From Paenibacillus sp. J5C2022 (GTDB lineage: Bacteria > Bacillota > Bacilli > Paenibacillales > Paenibacillaceae): DNA of 59,600 bases. Both the position numbers and the translations under genes were made by a program. The DNA lies in assembly GCF_025567625.1 (NCBI RefSeq), contig NZ_JAOQJC010000048.1, positions 1 through 59,600 of the forward strand, in the 5' to 3' direction. The notes under the pieces are model-generated. The model saw nothing but the letters and a program-made list of their open reading frames with translations, was not told the DNA's origin and ran no database searches. This document shows positions 1-8,331 of this stretch, in pieces (the stretch's first letter is position 1; each line of letters opens with the position of its first letter).

Positions 1-142
1 ACAGCTAAAGCAGCACTTTCGTATCCAGTTTTCAGGGTGCAATGAAGACGTGAATGTAGACGAGCGCTACAGGAACAGAGGCTTTGTACATGGCATTTGG
101 CGATGTCATTACCTGATTTGAACTTGTCCATCGGACAAGCAT

Positions 143-219
143 GGCGGCGTAGCTCAGCTGGCTAGAGCGTACGGTTCATACCCGTGAGGTCGGGGGTTCG
201 ATCCCCTCCGCCGCTACCA
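143..219 (+). tRNA. tRNA-Met (anticodon CAT)
   Basis: Seven-pair acceptor stem (143-149 with 209-215, one G-U pair), D arm, anticodon loop TTCATAC, T arm with GGTTCGATC, and an encoded CCA at 217-219. The body closely matches the elongator tRNA-Met of Bacillus, so elongator Met is more likely than initiator or Ile(CAU). It is first of a six-tRNA cluster. The GTATCCAGTTTTCAGGGTG motif near position 20 resembles sequence around rRNA genes in this group, so an rRNA operon probably lies just upstream (inference). Confidence 0.95.
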
Positions 220-222
220 TAT

Positions 223-298
223 GGAGGATTAGCTCAGCTGGGAGAGCATCTGCCTTACAAGCAGAGGGTCGGCGGTTCGATCCCGTCATCCTCCACCA
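223..298 (+). tRNA. tRNA-Val (anticodon TAC)
   Basis: Acceptor GGAGGAT (223-229) pairs with ATCCTCC (288-294). Anticodon loop CTTACAA reads TAC. CCA is encoded at 296-298. Only three bases separate it from tRNA-Met, so the two are co-transcribed and processed. Confidence 0.95.
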
Positions 299-361
299 TG
301 CGTTTTTCGATGTCATTCTTCTCAAGATTGCATCAGAAAAGACGCGACATTATATATCTGT

Positions 362-438
362 GGAGCTGTGGTGTAGAGGCCTAACATGCCTGCCTGTCAC
401 GCAGGAGACCGCGGGTTCGAATCCCGTCAGCTCCGCCA
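362..438 (+). tRNA. tRNA-Asp (anticodon GTC)
   Basis: Acceptor GGAGCTG (362-368) pairs with CAGCTCC (428-434), discriminator G435, encoded CCA. Anticodon loop CTGTCAC reads GTC. The G discriminator agrees with the Asp identity set. Confidence 0.95.
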
Positions 439-516
439 GTATACCTTAAATATAGTGAAGAGTTCCTTTGAAGTGGTCTGTCTTGGCTTCCGGGAATCGC
501 ACTCATAAGAATGCAT

Positions 517-592
<76 letters not shown>

Positions 593-628
593 CTTATTTC
601 TGCTAATGGCAGACGTAAGATATCCTAT

Positions 629-712
629 GGAGGATTAGCGAAGTGGCCAAACGCGGGAGACTGTAAATCTCTTCCTTCGGGTTCGGTGGTTCAAATCCAT
701 CATCCTCCACCA
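629..712 (+). tRNA. tRNA-Tyr (anticodon GTA)
   Basis: Acceptor GGAGGAT (629-635) pairs with ATCCTCC (702-708). Anticodon loop CTGTAAA reads GTA. A long variable arm (CTTCCTTCGGGTTC) makes it 84 nt, as expected for bacterial tRNA-Tyr. CCA is encoded. Confidence 0.95.
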
Positions 713-721
713 TTCTCTCAC

Positions 722-797
722 GAGCCATTAGCTCAGTTGGTAGAGCACCTGACTTTTAATCAGGGTGTCGAAGGTTCGAGTCCTTCATGGCTCACCA
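722..797 (+). tRNA. tRNA-Lys (anticodon TTT)
   Basis: Acceptor GAGCCAT (722-728) pairs with ATGGCTC (787-793), encoded CCA. Anticodon loop CTTTTAA reads TTT. Last tRNA of the cluster; a strong terminator follows 30 bp later. Confidence 0.95.
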
Positions 798-826
798 GTT
801 TTACTCAGGTGAATAATAATGATATG

Positions 827-850
827 GAGAAGCGCTGCTTCTCTTTTTTT
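827..850 (+). terminator. Rho-independent terminator of the tRNA cluster
   Basis: GAGAAGC, loop GCT, GCTTCTC, then seven T. The perfect 7-bp stem directly after tRNA-Lys marks the end of the tRNA transcript. Confidence 0.9.
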
Positions 851-1202
851 ACGTATAGAAAAGCAAAAGTTGCACTCTTATACTGATGCGCCAATACTTT
901 ATCGCGAAGCGTAAGCTAATGCCGCCAAAGGACGGCGGTAACCGTTGCGCTTGAATTGGATGGAGTATGAAGCTGGTGAGGTTAATTTAACTGTATTTCA
1001 TGTCATTCATTTATCGAAATACTTCCACTTATGACAAATGAACTGGATTTTGTGCTATTAATTTGTCCGAGGGACGAGTTTTAGTGTGATAATGTCTGAT
1101 TTAACTGTACATTTTCCACTTGTAGGATATGGGTTGGGGATTTTTACAATAATAACTACTCGAAATCCAACTAAGCAGCCTCCAGCTCCGTATGAGCTGT
1201 AA

Positions 1203-1376
1203 GCGATATAACCTCGGTTGGAGGTAGGGAAGTGGCTGGTTATGAGGCTGCAGTCGATGTGACCTCGGCTGGAGAGTGGAAAGTGGGCGAATCGTGGATT
1301 GTAAGCGATGTAACTTCGGTTAGAGGTAGGAAAGTGGGCGAATGATAGCTGTTAGCGATGTAACCTCACTTGGATT
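1203..1376. repeat. Degenerate tandem repeat, ~51-bp period, about 3.5 copies
   Basis: The motif GCGATGTAACCTCGGTTGGA, followed by a purine-rich stretch and AAGTGGGCGAAT, recurs. The anchor GAT lies at 1205, 1256, 1307 and 1357, giving spacings of 51, 51 and 50 bp. Copies differ at many positions and the fourth is cut off. No reading frame stays open through it with a start and ribosome binding site, so it does not look coding. 51 is a multiple of three, so a decayed repeat-protein gene cannot be excluded. Confidence 0.7.
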
Positions 1377-1395
1377 TTGGGAATATGTATGAAGG

Positions 1396-1413
1396 ACGCC
1401 GCTAGGCGTTTTT
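1396..1413 (+). terminator. Short terminator-like hairpin
   Basis: ACGCC, loop GCTA, GGCGT, followed by TTTT. The five-pair GC-rich stem with a T run reads as a terminator on the plus strand, but no plus-strand gene ends just before it, so it may stop an unseen RNA from the repeat region. Confidence 0.5.
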
Positions 1414-1594
1414 CTTCCCACAGTAGAATTTATAAGTTTCCGGATTAGCGGGAAATAGAATTCTATTTGGCGATAAAACCTACCTCTGAACGCGGTCGCC
1501 CATCTTCGAAAGGCCTCGATCGAGGTTTTCTCACATTATTATAATTTATAAGTTCCGGGGTCTCCGCAAAGTATCCCAGTAAGCTTCGAAATAG

Positions 1595-1613
1595 AGCCCC
1601 ACTTTGTGGGGTT
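1595..1613. terminator. Hairpin, possible bidirectional terminator
   Basis: Stem CCCCAC/GTGGGG with loop TTT, followed on the plus strand by TTATTTTAT. It lies about 70 bp downstream of the minus-strand gene at 1685-2239. Confidence 0.5.
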
Positions 1614-1626
1614 ATTTTATGCTGAG

Positions 1627-1664
1627 GGGAGGAAATAACTGCACGCCAGCAGTTATTTCCTCCC
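1627..1664. repeat. Perfect 16-bp inverted repeat downstream of the flavin reductase gene
   Basis: The left arm 1627-1642 (GGGAGGAAATAACTGC) and right arm 1649-1664 are exact complements around a 6-nt loop. It starts 20 bp beyond the stop of the minus-strand gene. Neither side carries a clear T run, so it may act as an mRNA 3' stabiliser rather than a classical terminator. Confidence 0.75.
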
Positions 1665-1684
1665 AGACGTTATACTCGTATCCA

Positions 1685-2239
1685 TTATTGCTGGCTTCTT
1701 AGTCGCAGCTCGGCAATAAGCTCCTCCACAGTCGATTGCAGCCGGTCTGCAATTTCCTCGTTTAACTCGAAGATTGTACGATTATGACCGTCTTGGCTGC
1801 GGCCAATCTGTGAATCGGTCGCATATACCCCTCGAACGAAATGTCTTGCTCCCATGGATGACAAAACCGGCTTGAGCGAATAATCAATGGACAGAAGATG
1901 AGCCAGCGTGCCTCCTATGAACAAGGGAGCGATTACTTTGCCTTCTAACCCTTTCTGTGGCAGTAGATCCAAATAAGTTTTCAAGACACCTGTATAGGAA
2001 GCTTTATAGACCGGGCTTGCAATGATGACACCAGCGGCTTCTTCAACCAGTCTGTTGGCCTCTACGATAGCGGCACTGCCGAAACGGGAATGAATCAGGT
2101 CGTCAGCCGGTAAGGTCACGACTGTGATTGTGCTTGTCGAATGTCCCAGCTTATCCAGCTGCTCGCGAACATAATCAATCATGCCGTTCAGTCTGGAAGT
2201 CGCATTGGGACTGCCTGATATAATCACGATATTGGACAT
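1685..2239 (-). CDS. ssuE: NADPH-dependent FMN reductase (SsuE/flavodoxin-like)
   Basis: 184 aa cytoplasmic flavoprotein of the NADPH-dependent FMN reductase family. It would use NAD(P)H to reduce FMN for a monooxygenase such as alkanesulfonate oxygenase. The N-terminal phosphate loop ISGSPNATSRLN (7-18) follows the first beta strand, and ASPVYKASYTGVLK (74-87) is the second flavin-contact loop. Length matches SsuE. I start at ATG 2239 because AAAGGAG lies seven bases upstream; an in-frame ATG at 2287 would add 16 residues without a good site. No monooxygenase or sulfonate transporter gene is adjacent, so the substrate partner is unknown and azoreductase-type activity is possible. Confidence 0.8.
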   Translation of the reverse strand: MSNIVIISGSPNATSRLNGMIDYVREQLDKLGHSTSTITVVTLPADDLIHSRFGSAAIVEANRLVEEAAGVIIASPVYKASYTGVLKTYLDLLPQKGLEGKVIAPLFIGGTLAHLLSIDYSLKPVLSSMGARHFVRGVYATDSQIGRSQDGHNRTIFELNEEIADRLQSTVEELIAELRLRSQQ

Positions 2240-2399
2240 GATGGTTTCTCCTTTGATATGTTTTCTCATTCGTTCGTAGATTACCATGAAATGTATAATG
2301 GGTCAAACCAAGTGAAGCGGTTGAGCGTAAAAGTGAATTATTGCAGGCGATATGTTACAATGACGAACAAAAGCGTTTGACATGGAGTGAGGAAACAAA

Positions 2400-3548
2400 A
2401 TGAGCAAAAACGACTGGTTAGGTCAACTGCAGCACATATTGAATTGTCCTGTACAAATTGTCGTGAAGACGCTTACGGAGTGGAAGGATCGTTCGATCGA
2501 TGCGGATGCTGCATGGATAGGGGATAGCCAGGCAGGAGCTATATCAGCCGGACAGCGATTGGAGAAAGGGAACAGATTATGGTTCGCGGCGGATGTGTTG
2601 GAAGATAAGGTAACGGTGCTGGAAACGGAATCCGCTGCGCTTACATTGAAGGAAAAGGAGCTTGTCAGCTGGACCCTGCAGCATGCTGCCAAGACCGATA
2701 GTCCGAAGGATCAATATGATAAAAATATGTCTGATACGGAAAGATACGCACGCAAAATAAGCGATTGGATACTGACACAGCTGGAGACAAGCGAGCCGGC
2801 ATACTCCCTGCCTGGGCAATTGATGACGGGCACTCGTCTCTATCGTGAAATGATTCCGTTCCTGCTTATTACGGAGCAGCATAGCGCGAAGCAAGCCGCG
2901 TACAAGGAGTTGGAGAAGCTTCTTCGCTCCTTCATGTCCGAAGATATTCTGCTCATTCCGCTTACCAGTCAGGAATGGCTCATCTGGGGGCCGATGTCGC
3001 TTCTTAAAGATGAAGAGCAGGACACAGTTGAATCTAGTGAAGACGAGAGCGTGGAGGAAAGTCTGGCTTCCATCGTATCAGCCCTTCACGAGATGCTCGC
3101 CAGTGAATGGCTGGGCGAATGCCATCTGGCGGTGACGCATCCCGTCTCACCTTCGAAGGGGATAGTGGAGACGACGATTACCTTAAGAGAAACGATTAAC
3201 CTGGGCCGCAAGTTCCATATCGGAACCAATATTCATCTGCCATGGATGCTGCAATTGGAACGTCTGCTTAACGCTATTCCGGAGCAGCACAGAACCCGTT
3301 ATCTGGAGCAATCGCTGAAGAGAACGGATCTGTTCGTGGAATCAGAGATGCTGGCAACGTTGGAGACCTTCTTTCAATTGGACTGCAATGTCAGCGAGAC
3401 GGCCAAGAAGCTCTACATTCACCGCAATACGCTCTTGTACAGGCTGGACAAGCTGAAGCAGGAGACGGGATTGGACGTTAGACAGTTCCGAGATGCCGTA
3501 TTAGTGAAAATTATATTGCTATTGTATAAAGTTACGAAAAGGCATTAA
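2400..3548 (+). CDS. PucR/CdaR-type transcriptional regulator
   Basis: 382 aa. The C-terminal ~60 residues (about 318-378) form the PucR-type helix-turn-helix: a leucine-rich helix, then VSETAKKLYIHRNTLLYRLDK, then the closing helix. In CdaR/PucR proteins this domain controls genes for carbon, purine or sugar-acid use. The rest has no domain I can name with confidence; an acidic linker (EDEQDTVESSEDESVEES, about 204-221) separates two halves. A site AGTGAGGAAAC precedes ATG 2400. It sits divergently from the flavin reductase gene and 90 bp before msmX, with no terminator between, so read-through into msmX is possible. Confidence 0.75.
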   Translation: MSKNDWLGQLQHILNCPVQIVVKTLTEWKDRSIDADAAWIGDSQAGAISAGQRLEKGNRLWFAADVLEDKVTVLETESAALTLKEKELVSWTLQHAAKTDSPKDQYDKNMSDTERYARKISDWILTQLETSEPAYSLPGQLMTGTRLYREMIPFLLITEQHSAKQAAYKELEKLLRSFMSEDILLIPLTSQEWLIWGPMSLLKDEEQDTVESSEDESVEESLASIVSALHEMLASEWLGECHLAVTHPVSPSKGIVETTITLRETINLGRKFHIGTNIHLPWMLQLERLLNAIPEQHRTRYLEQSLKRTDLFVESEMLATLETFFQLDCNVSETAKKLYIHRNTLLYRLDKLKQETGLDVRQFRDAVLVKIILLLYKVTKRH

Positions 3549-3638
3549 TTTTTTTGTAAAGTATGTGCATAGTCATAATTCCTTGTGTGGGATAAGATAG
3601 ATGCATATCGAAATTTCTTTTTTAGGGGGAAATTGAAC

Positions 3639-4760
3639 ATGGCAGGCGTACGTTTAGAAGGCATTTACAAAAAATACCCAGGTGCAGAGAAAGCATCCGT
3701 AACTGATGTTAATCTGGACATCCAAGACAAAGAGTTCCTCGTACTGGTTGGCCCATCCGGCTGCGGTAAGTCGACAACTCTGCGTATGATTGCGGGTCTT
3801 GAAGAAATCACTGAAGGTAAATTGTTCATTGGCGACCGCCTCGTGAACGATGTTGCTCCTAAAGATCGCGATATTGCAATGGTATTCCAATCCTATGCCC
3901 TGTATCCGCACATGAACGTGTATCAAAACATGGCATTCGGTCTTAAACTTCGTAAATTCAAAAAAGCAGACATCGACAAGCGTGTTCGTGAAGCTGCTAA
4001 AATTCTTGATATCGAGCATTTGCTGGATCGCAAGCCTAAGGCGTTGTCCGGCGGTCAACGTCAGCGTGTCGCTCTCGGTCGTGCGATCGTTCGTGAGCCT
4101 CAAGTATTCTTGATGGACGAACCTCTCTCCAACTTGGATGCCAAGCTTCGTGGCCAGATGCGCGCGGAGATCAGCAAGCTGACTAAGCGTCTTGAGACGA
4201 CTACAATCTACGTAACGCATGACCAGATCGAGGCTATGACGATGGGTGACCGTATCGTTGTTATGAAGGACGGCTTCATTCAACAGACGGCTTCTCCGGA
4301 AGAGCTTTACAACCATCCTGTAAACATCTTCGTTGCTGGATTCATCGGAGCTCCATCCATGAACTTCATCAGCGGCACCCTGTCGGAGCAAGGCGGAGAA
4401 GTGTACTTCAAGGCTGCTGGCGTTAACGTTGTCGTACCAGAGGGCAAAGCTGGCGTTATCCGTTCCAAAGGCTATATTGGCAAAGAAGTCGTATTGGGCG
4501 TACGTCCTGAGGACATTCATGAAGAGCCGGTATTCCTGGAGGCATCTCCGAAAACGATCGTAAACGCGAACGTAGAGGTAGCGGAGAACCTTGGTCATGA
4601 AATGTACCTGTACTTGAACGGTATCGGTTCCGACACAGTTATCGCTCGTGTAGACGGACGTTCCGGTCTGCGCGACGGCGCTAGCGTGAAGCTTGCTCTT
4701 GATATGAACAAGGCTCACCTGTTCGACAAAGAGTCCGAGCTGAACATTTTCGAGAACTAA
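3639..4760 (+). CDS. msmX: Shared carbohydrate ABC importer ATPase (MsmX/UgpC family)
   Basis: 373 aa ATP-hydrolysing subunit of CUT1-type sugar importers. Walker A GPSGCGKST (38-46), Q-loop in VFQSYALYP, signature LSGGQ (136-140), Walker B ending in DE (160-161), switch His194. The C-terminal ~130 residues are the MalK-type regulatory fold (ends GVRPEDIHEEP and later). ATG 3639 follows AGGGGGA at good spacing; the 18 extra in-frame codons upstream lack a site. It stands alone with its own terminator, as in Bacillus, where one MsmX energises several importers. The importer at 36519-40057 has no ATPase gene and is a likely client (inference). Confidence 0.93.
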   Translation: MAGVRLEGIYKKYPGAEKASVTDVNLDIQDKEFLVLVGPSGCGKSTTLRMIAGLEEITEGKLFIGDRLVNDVAPKDRDIAMVFQSYALYPHMNVYQNMAFGLKLRKFKKADIDKRVREAAKILDIEHLLDRKPKALSGGQRQRVALGRAIVREPQVFLMDEPLSNLDAKLRGQMRAEISKLTKRLETTTIYVTHDQIEAMTMGDRIVVMKDGFIQQTASPEELYNHPVNIFVAGFIGAPSMNFISGTLSEQGGEVYFKAAGVNVVVPEGKAGVIRSKGYIGKEVVLGVRPEDIHEEPVFLEASPKTIVNANVEVAENLGHEMYLYLNGIGSDTVIARVDGRSGLRDGASVKLALDMNKAHLFDKESELNIFEN

Positions 4761-4777
4761 TCTACTATAATAAGAAG

Positions 4778-4810
4778 GAAGTCTTCGGTTATTCCGGGGG
4801 CTTCTTTTTT
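4778..4810 (+). terminator. Terminator after msmX
   Basis: Eleven-pair stem (GAAGTCTTCGG with CCGGGGGCTTC, several G-U pairs), 5-nt loop, then six T. It ends the msmX transcript. Confidence 0.85.
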
Positions 4811-4816
4811 GCATAG

Positions 4817-4972
4817 CTTTTGGATACAGGTGTGCGGGAAGGTTCTTTCTACGAAGGAAGTCAGCATATAACCTATAAAATGGCCAAGAAGCCTTATGAA
4901 CAGCCGATTACATTTCAGATCGAGCAATATCCGGGATATGCTCTCGATGACATGAAGGTCGAAATCAAATAA
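4817..4972 (+). pseudogene. Remnant of a protein gene (C-terminal fragment)
   Basis: A frame open from 4817 to TAA at 4970-4972 (about 51 codons) ends with a protein-like segment containing YEQPITFQIEQYPGYAL. The only ATG (4880) has no ribosome binding site and would give 30 residues. A proper terminator follows at once. This arrangement (coding-like tail, no start, own terminator) suggests the 3' stub of a deleted gene. The tail recalls the C-termini of beta-rich extracytoplasmic proteins, but I cannot name a family. Confidence 0.5.
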
Positions 4973-4978
4973 AAAGAG

Positions 4979-5015
4979 GCGCCGGAATGCGAAACGTTGC
5001 GTTCGGCGCTTTTTT
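4979..5015 (+). terminator. Terminator behind the gene remnant
   Basis: GCGCCG(G/A) pairs with (T)TCGGCGC around an imperfect centre and is followed by six T. It separates the remnant from hprK. Confidence 0.8.
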
Positions 5016-5094
5016 GCATTACGATGAAGACATTGGGAAAAAAGACTTGTCCCGCCTGGATTGCGGTTTTATATGAAGGAGGCTTCACAACATT

Positions 5095-6033
5095 ATGCCG
5101 AAGAAAGTAAAAGTATCCGAGCTCGTCCGGCATTTCCAACTCGAGATTCTGTCCGGTGAGGACGGGTTAAAACGCAGCATAACCGTCGACGACTTATATC
5201 GCCCGGGACTGGAGATGGCCGGTTACTTCCATTATCATCCCAGCGAACGGGTACAGTTGCTTGGAAGAACGGAAATCTCATTCCTCAGCATGCTGGACAG
5301 CGAGGAGCGAAGGAACCGCATGGTTAGATTATGTCACGAAGAAACGCCATGCATCATCTTGACCCGCGGATTGGAAGCGCCGAAGGAGCTGCTGGAGCAG
5401 TCTAATGAGACGAATGTCCCGGTATTGCGAAGCAGTGTGGCAACCACGATATTGTCCAGCCGCATAACGGACTTCCTGGAACGCAAGCTGGCGCCGACGG
5501 CAACGATTCACGGCGTGCTGGTAGATGTCTATGGGGTAGGTATGCTCATTACGGGCGGCAGCGGCATTGGCAAGAGCGAGACGGCGCTGGAGCTTGTGAA
5601 GCGAAGTCACCGCCTAGTAGCGGATGATGCCGTCGAGATTAGGCAGACTTCCGACGGTCAATTGTTCGGCACGGCTCCGGAGCTTATTCGCCATCTGCTG
5701 GAGATCAGAGGACTTGGCATTATTAACGTCATGACGCTGTTCGGTGCAGGTGCGGTTCGTACGCAGAAGCGTATCGGGCTCGTCATCAAGCTGGAGAGTT
5801 GGCAGCAGGACAAGCAGTATGATCGGCTGGGGCTGGATGAAGAGACGACGCGAATTATCGATACCGATGTTCCATTGGTGACCATTCCCGTTCGTCCGGG
5901 CCGCAACCTGGCCGTCATCATTGAAGTTGCAGCAATGAACTTCCGGCTGAAGCGGATGGGCTACAATGCCGCGCTGCAATTCACGAACAAGCTGACAGAG
6001 ACGATATCGGACGACATCGACGATTACGATTGA
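5095..6033 (+). CDS. hprK: HPr kinase/phosphorylase
   Basis: 312 aa bifunctional enzyme that phosphorylates HPr/Crh on Ser46 with ATP or pyrophosphate and removes it again. It is the sensor of carbon catabolite repression. P-loop GGSGIGKSE (154-162), catalytic His139 before it, acidic VADDAVEI (175-182), and the family signature LLEIRGLGIINV (201-212). Length equals the B. subtilis protein. AAGGAGG precedes ATG 5095. It heads the conserved hprK-lgt-ppaX-yvoF cluster. Its partner HPr-family protein is at 22795, and a cre site at 33877 is a plausible final target. Confidence 0.97.
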   Translation: MPKKVKVSELVRHFQLEILSGEDGLKRSITVDDLYRPGLEMAGYFHYHPSERVQLLGRTEISFLSMLDSEERRNRMVRLCHEETPCIILTRGLEAPKELLEQSNETNVPVLRSSVATTILSSRITDFLERKLAPTATIHGVLVDVYGVGMLITGGSGIGKSETALELVKRSHRLVADDAVEIRQTSDGQLFGTAPELIRHLLEIRGLGIINVMTLFGAGAVRTQKRIGLVIKLESWQQDKQYDRLGLDEETTRIIDTDVPLVTIPVRPGRNLAVIIEVAAMNFRLKRMGYNAALQFTNKLTETISDDIDDYD

Positions 6034-6096
6034 TAGGCCGTGCAAGCACAATGGGCTACATTATTCTAATAATAGGAAGAGGAGTAGGTCGGGCAT

Positions 6097-7143
6097 ATGC
6101 AAACGTTGGCGTTGGATCCGGTTATATTCACGATTGGCTCTATTGAGGTAAGATGGTACGGCTTTATCTTGGGAGCGGCAGCGCTTGTGGGGCTGCTGCT
6201 TGCGGTGCAGGAAGGGAAGCGGTTCGGCATTAAGCCCGACTTCTTCATGGACCTGCTGCTCATTGGAGCGCCAACCGCTATTATCGGGGCCAGAATTTAT
6301 TATGTGGCGTTTATGTGGGATGAGTACAAGGACAATCCCATGGACATATTCAAAATATGGGAGGGCGGCATTGCGATATACGGTGCCATAATAGGTGCAT
6401 TCCTGGCAGGCATCTTCTACTCCCGATACAAGGGTTACAGCTTCTGGCGCATTGTGGACATATGCGCGCCTTCTCTGCTCGCCGGTCAAATGATTGGACG
6501 CTGGGGCAACTTCATGAATCAGGAAGCGTACGGCGGGCCCGTCGAGGAATCGTTCCTGCGCGAGACGCTGAACTTGCCCAATTTCATCGTGGATCAGATG
6601 TTTATCGTGGATCAAGCAATTCAGGAAGGCGCGTTCCGCCATCCCGCATTTCTGTATGAATCTCTCTGGAGCCTGGTCGGTCTGGTGGTGCTGTTCGTAT
6701 TGCGTCGTCAGAAGTTCCTGCGTACAGGCGAGTTGATGGCTACATATCTGATCTGGTACTCCATCGGTCGCTTCTTCATCGAGGCACTGCGCATTGACAG
6801 TCTGGCCTTCATGGGACCGGGATGGCTCGCTTCGATTATGAACAGTCTGTGGGCGCCTATGAATCTGGTGTTCGACAAGGGCTATCTGGACCCGGCTTAC
6901 GGCAATATTCGCATCTCGCAATTGGTAGCTGTCGGTCTGATCGTCGCTTCCATCATCTTCATCATTGTGCGCAGAGTGACTGGAGCCGCTAGCACCCACT
7001 ACTCCGATCCTATCGTATCCACGAAGCCGGAGCGGGTAGCGGATGCGCCGGCTGACAGTCGTGAGGAGATGAAGGAGAGCGGCGGCGAGTCCGATACGAT
7101 GACGGATGATGGGGATCATAAGCGAGATACGAGCAACCCGTAA
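6097..7143 (+). CDS. lgt: Prolipoprotein diacylglyceryl transferase
   Basis: 348 aa integral membrane enzyme that moves diacylglycerol from phosphatidylglycerol to the lipobox cysteine of prelipoproteins. Signature GRWGNFMNQEAYGG (134-147), GAIIGAF (97-102) region in the active site, and about seven hydrophobic segments. It is longer than usual (about 270-285 aa) because of a polar, charged tail after residue ~300 (ends near GGESDTMTDDGDHKRD), probably cytoplasmic and not needed for catalysis. RBS AGGAAGAGGAG lies upstream. The lipoprotein at 38366 in this window would be a substrate. Confidence 0.96.
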   Translation: MQTLALDPVIFTIGSIEVRWYGFILGAAALVGLLLAVQEGKRFGIKPDFFMDLLLIGAPTAIIGARIYYVAFMWDEYKDNPMDIFKIWEGGIAIYGAIIGAFLAGIFYSRYKGYSFWRIVDICAPSLLAGQMIGRWGNFMNQEAYGGPVEESFLRETLNLPNFIVDQMFIVDQAIQEGAFRHPAFLYESLWSLVGLVVLFVLRRQKFLRTGELMATYLIWYSIGRFFIEALRIDSLAFMGPGWLASIMNSLWAPMNLVFDKGYLDPAYGNIRISQLVAVGLIVASIIFIIVRRVTGAASTHYSDPIVSTKPERVADAPADSREEMKESGGESDTMTDDGDHKRDTSNP

Positions 7144-7187
7144 AGCAGCATACGGACAAGACACGACGACTGGAGGTAGCTGAACAA

Positions 7188-7856
7188 ATGAATGCTGTAC
7201 GCACGATGCTGTTCGACCTGGACGGCACGATATTGGATACGAACGAGCTGATTATCAGATCGTTCCTGGAATCGCTCAAAGGTACGGTGCCGGAAGGCTT
7301 CTGCCGGGACGACATTATCCCTTCCATGGGGGAGCCGCTAGGCGACCAGATGAAGCGTTTCTCCGGACTGGAGGACGTAACGCATCTGGTGGCGGCTTAT
7401 CGCGAAGTCAATTTGCGGCTGCACGATGAGCTGGTCAAGCCGTTCGCGCACGTCAATGAAGTGCTGGATAGACTGCATGGGGAAGGAATTGCCATGGGCG
7501 TCGTCACGACGAAGATGAGGCTGACGACGGAACGAGGTCTGAAGTTCGTAGGCATCTACGACGATGTCGACGCAATCGTGACAATAGACGATGTGACGAA
7601 TCCCAAGCCACATCCGGAGCCGGTACAGCGGGGAATGGAGCTGCTGAAGGCAGACCCCGCGAGTACGATTATGGTCGGGGACAGCGTCGTGGATATGGCT
7701 TCGGCGAAGGCTGCCGGGGTAACGGCCGTAGGCGTAGCCTGGTCGCTGAAGGGGGCCGAAGCGCTGCGGAAGGCCGGCGCCGATTATGTCATTGATGATA
7801 TGCGGGAGCTGTATGCTTTCGCGGGATTGGAGCGGGAGCCGCTTGAGGAACGTTGA
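7188..7856 (+). CDS. ppaX: Pyrophosphatase PpaX (HAD family)
   Basis: 222 aa HAD-superfamily hydrolase. Motif I is FDLDGTILDT (Asp10 nucleophile, Asp12 acid/base), motif II lies in VVTTKM, Lys in NPKPHPEP, and motif IV is MVGDSVVDM. PpaX hydrolyses the pyrophosphate that HprK releases when dephosphorylating HPr-Ser-P. The gene order supports this over generic phosphoglycolate phosphatase. TGGAGGT precedes ATG 7188. Its 3' end overlaps the next gene. Confidence 0.92.
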   Translation: MNAVRTMLFDLDGTILDTNELIIRSFLESLKGTVPEGFCRDDIIPSMGEPLGDQMKRFSGLEDVTHLVAAYREVNLRLHDELVKPFAHVNEVLDRLHGEGIAMGVVTTKMRLTTERGLKFVGIYDDVDAIVTIDDVTNPKPHPEPVQRGMELLKADPASTIMVGDSVVDMASAKAAGVTAVGVAWSLKGAEALRKAGADYVIDDMRELYAFAGLEREPLEER

Positions 7857-8331
7857 GCGTTATCCGGTAGAAGGCCCTAATGCGCTCTGGCAGCTGTATT
7901 CTACAGTCAGCAGATGGAAGGGCGTGCGCAATTTCATTTTTATTCAGGCAGCGCGCTATTGTCCTTCCTTGCCTTTGAAAAACTGGATATATCGCCGTGT
8001 GCTGGGGATGAAGGTGGGAGAACATACGGCGTTCGCACTCATGGTAATGGTGGATGTGTTCTTCCCCGAACGGATAACGGTTGGACGCAATAGCATTATC
8101 GGCTATAATACGACGATTTTGACGCATGAATATTTGACGAAGGAATACAGACTTGGCGATGTCGTCATCGGCGATCATGTCATGATCGGAGCCAACACGA
8201 CGATTCTTCCCGGCGTTACGATCGGCGATCATGCGGTGGTATCGGCGGGGTCGCTCATACATAAGGATGTGCCGTCCTATACGTTGGTAGGAGGCAATCC
8301 GATGAAGGTCATTAAGGATATAAGAGATTAA
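7843..8331 (+). CDS. yvoF: Hexapeptide-repeat acyltransferase (YvoF-like)
   Basis: About 162 aa. The C-terminal half shows the left-handed beta-helix repeat (VVIGDHVMIGANTTILPGVT, then IGDHAVVSAGSLI), typical of O-acetyltransferases that use acetyl-CoA. The N-terminus is YvoF-like. I place the start at TTG 7843, inside the end of ppaX with GGGAG just upstream; this gives the family length. An ATG in the same frame at 7786 would add 19 unlike residues. The acceptor molecule is unknown. It closes the hprK cluster by translational overlap. Confidence 0.8.
   Translation: MRNVERYPVEGPNALWQLYSTVSRWKGVRNFIFIQAARYCPSLPLKNWIYRRVLGMKVGEHTAFALMVMVDVFFPERITVGRNSIIGYNTTILTHEYLTKEYRLGDVVIGDHVMIGANTTILPGVTIGDHAVVSAGSLIHKDVPSYTLVGGNPMKVIKDIRD

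Larger units (their letters stand above)
851..1684. other. Non-coding stretch with repeats and hairpins
   Basis: About 830 bp without a supportable gene. It holds a 51-bp tandem repeat (1203-1376), a terminator-like hairpin (1396-1413), a second hairpin (1595-1613) and a perfect 16-bp inverted repeat (1627-1664). I see no conserved RNA motif in 851-1200. Confidence 0.6.

Noticed and set aside
3654..4814. A 386-codon minus-strand frame over msmX
   Set aside because: Shadow of msmX on the opposite strand; the ATPase motifs are on the plus strand.
5047..5074. TTGTCC and TTATAT as a promoter for hprK
   Set aside because: The transcript would start inside the ribosome binding site, leaving no usable leader.
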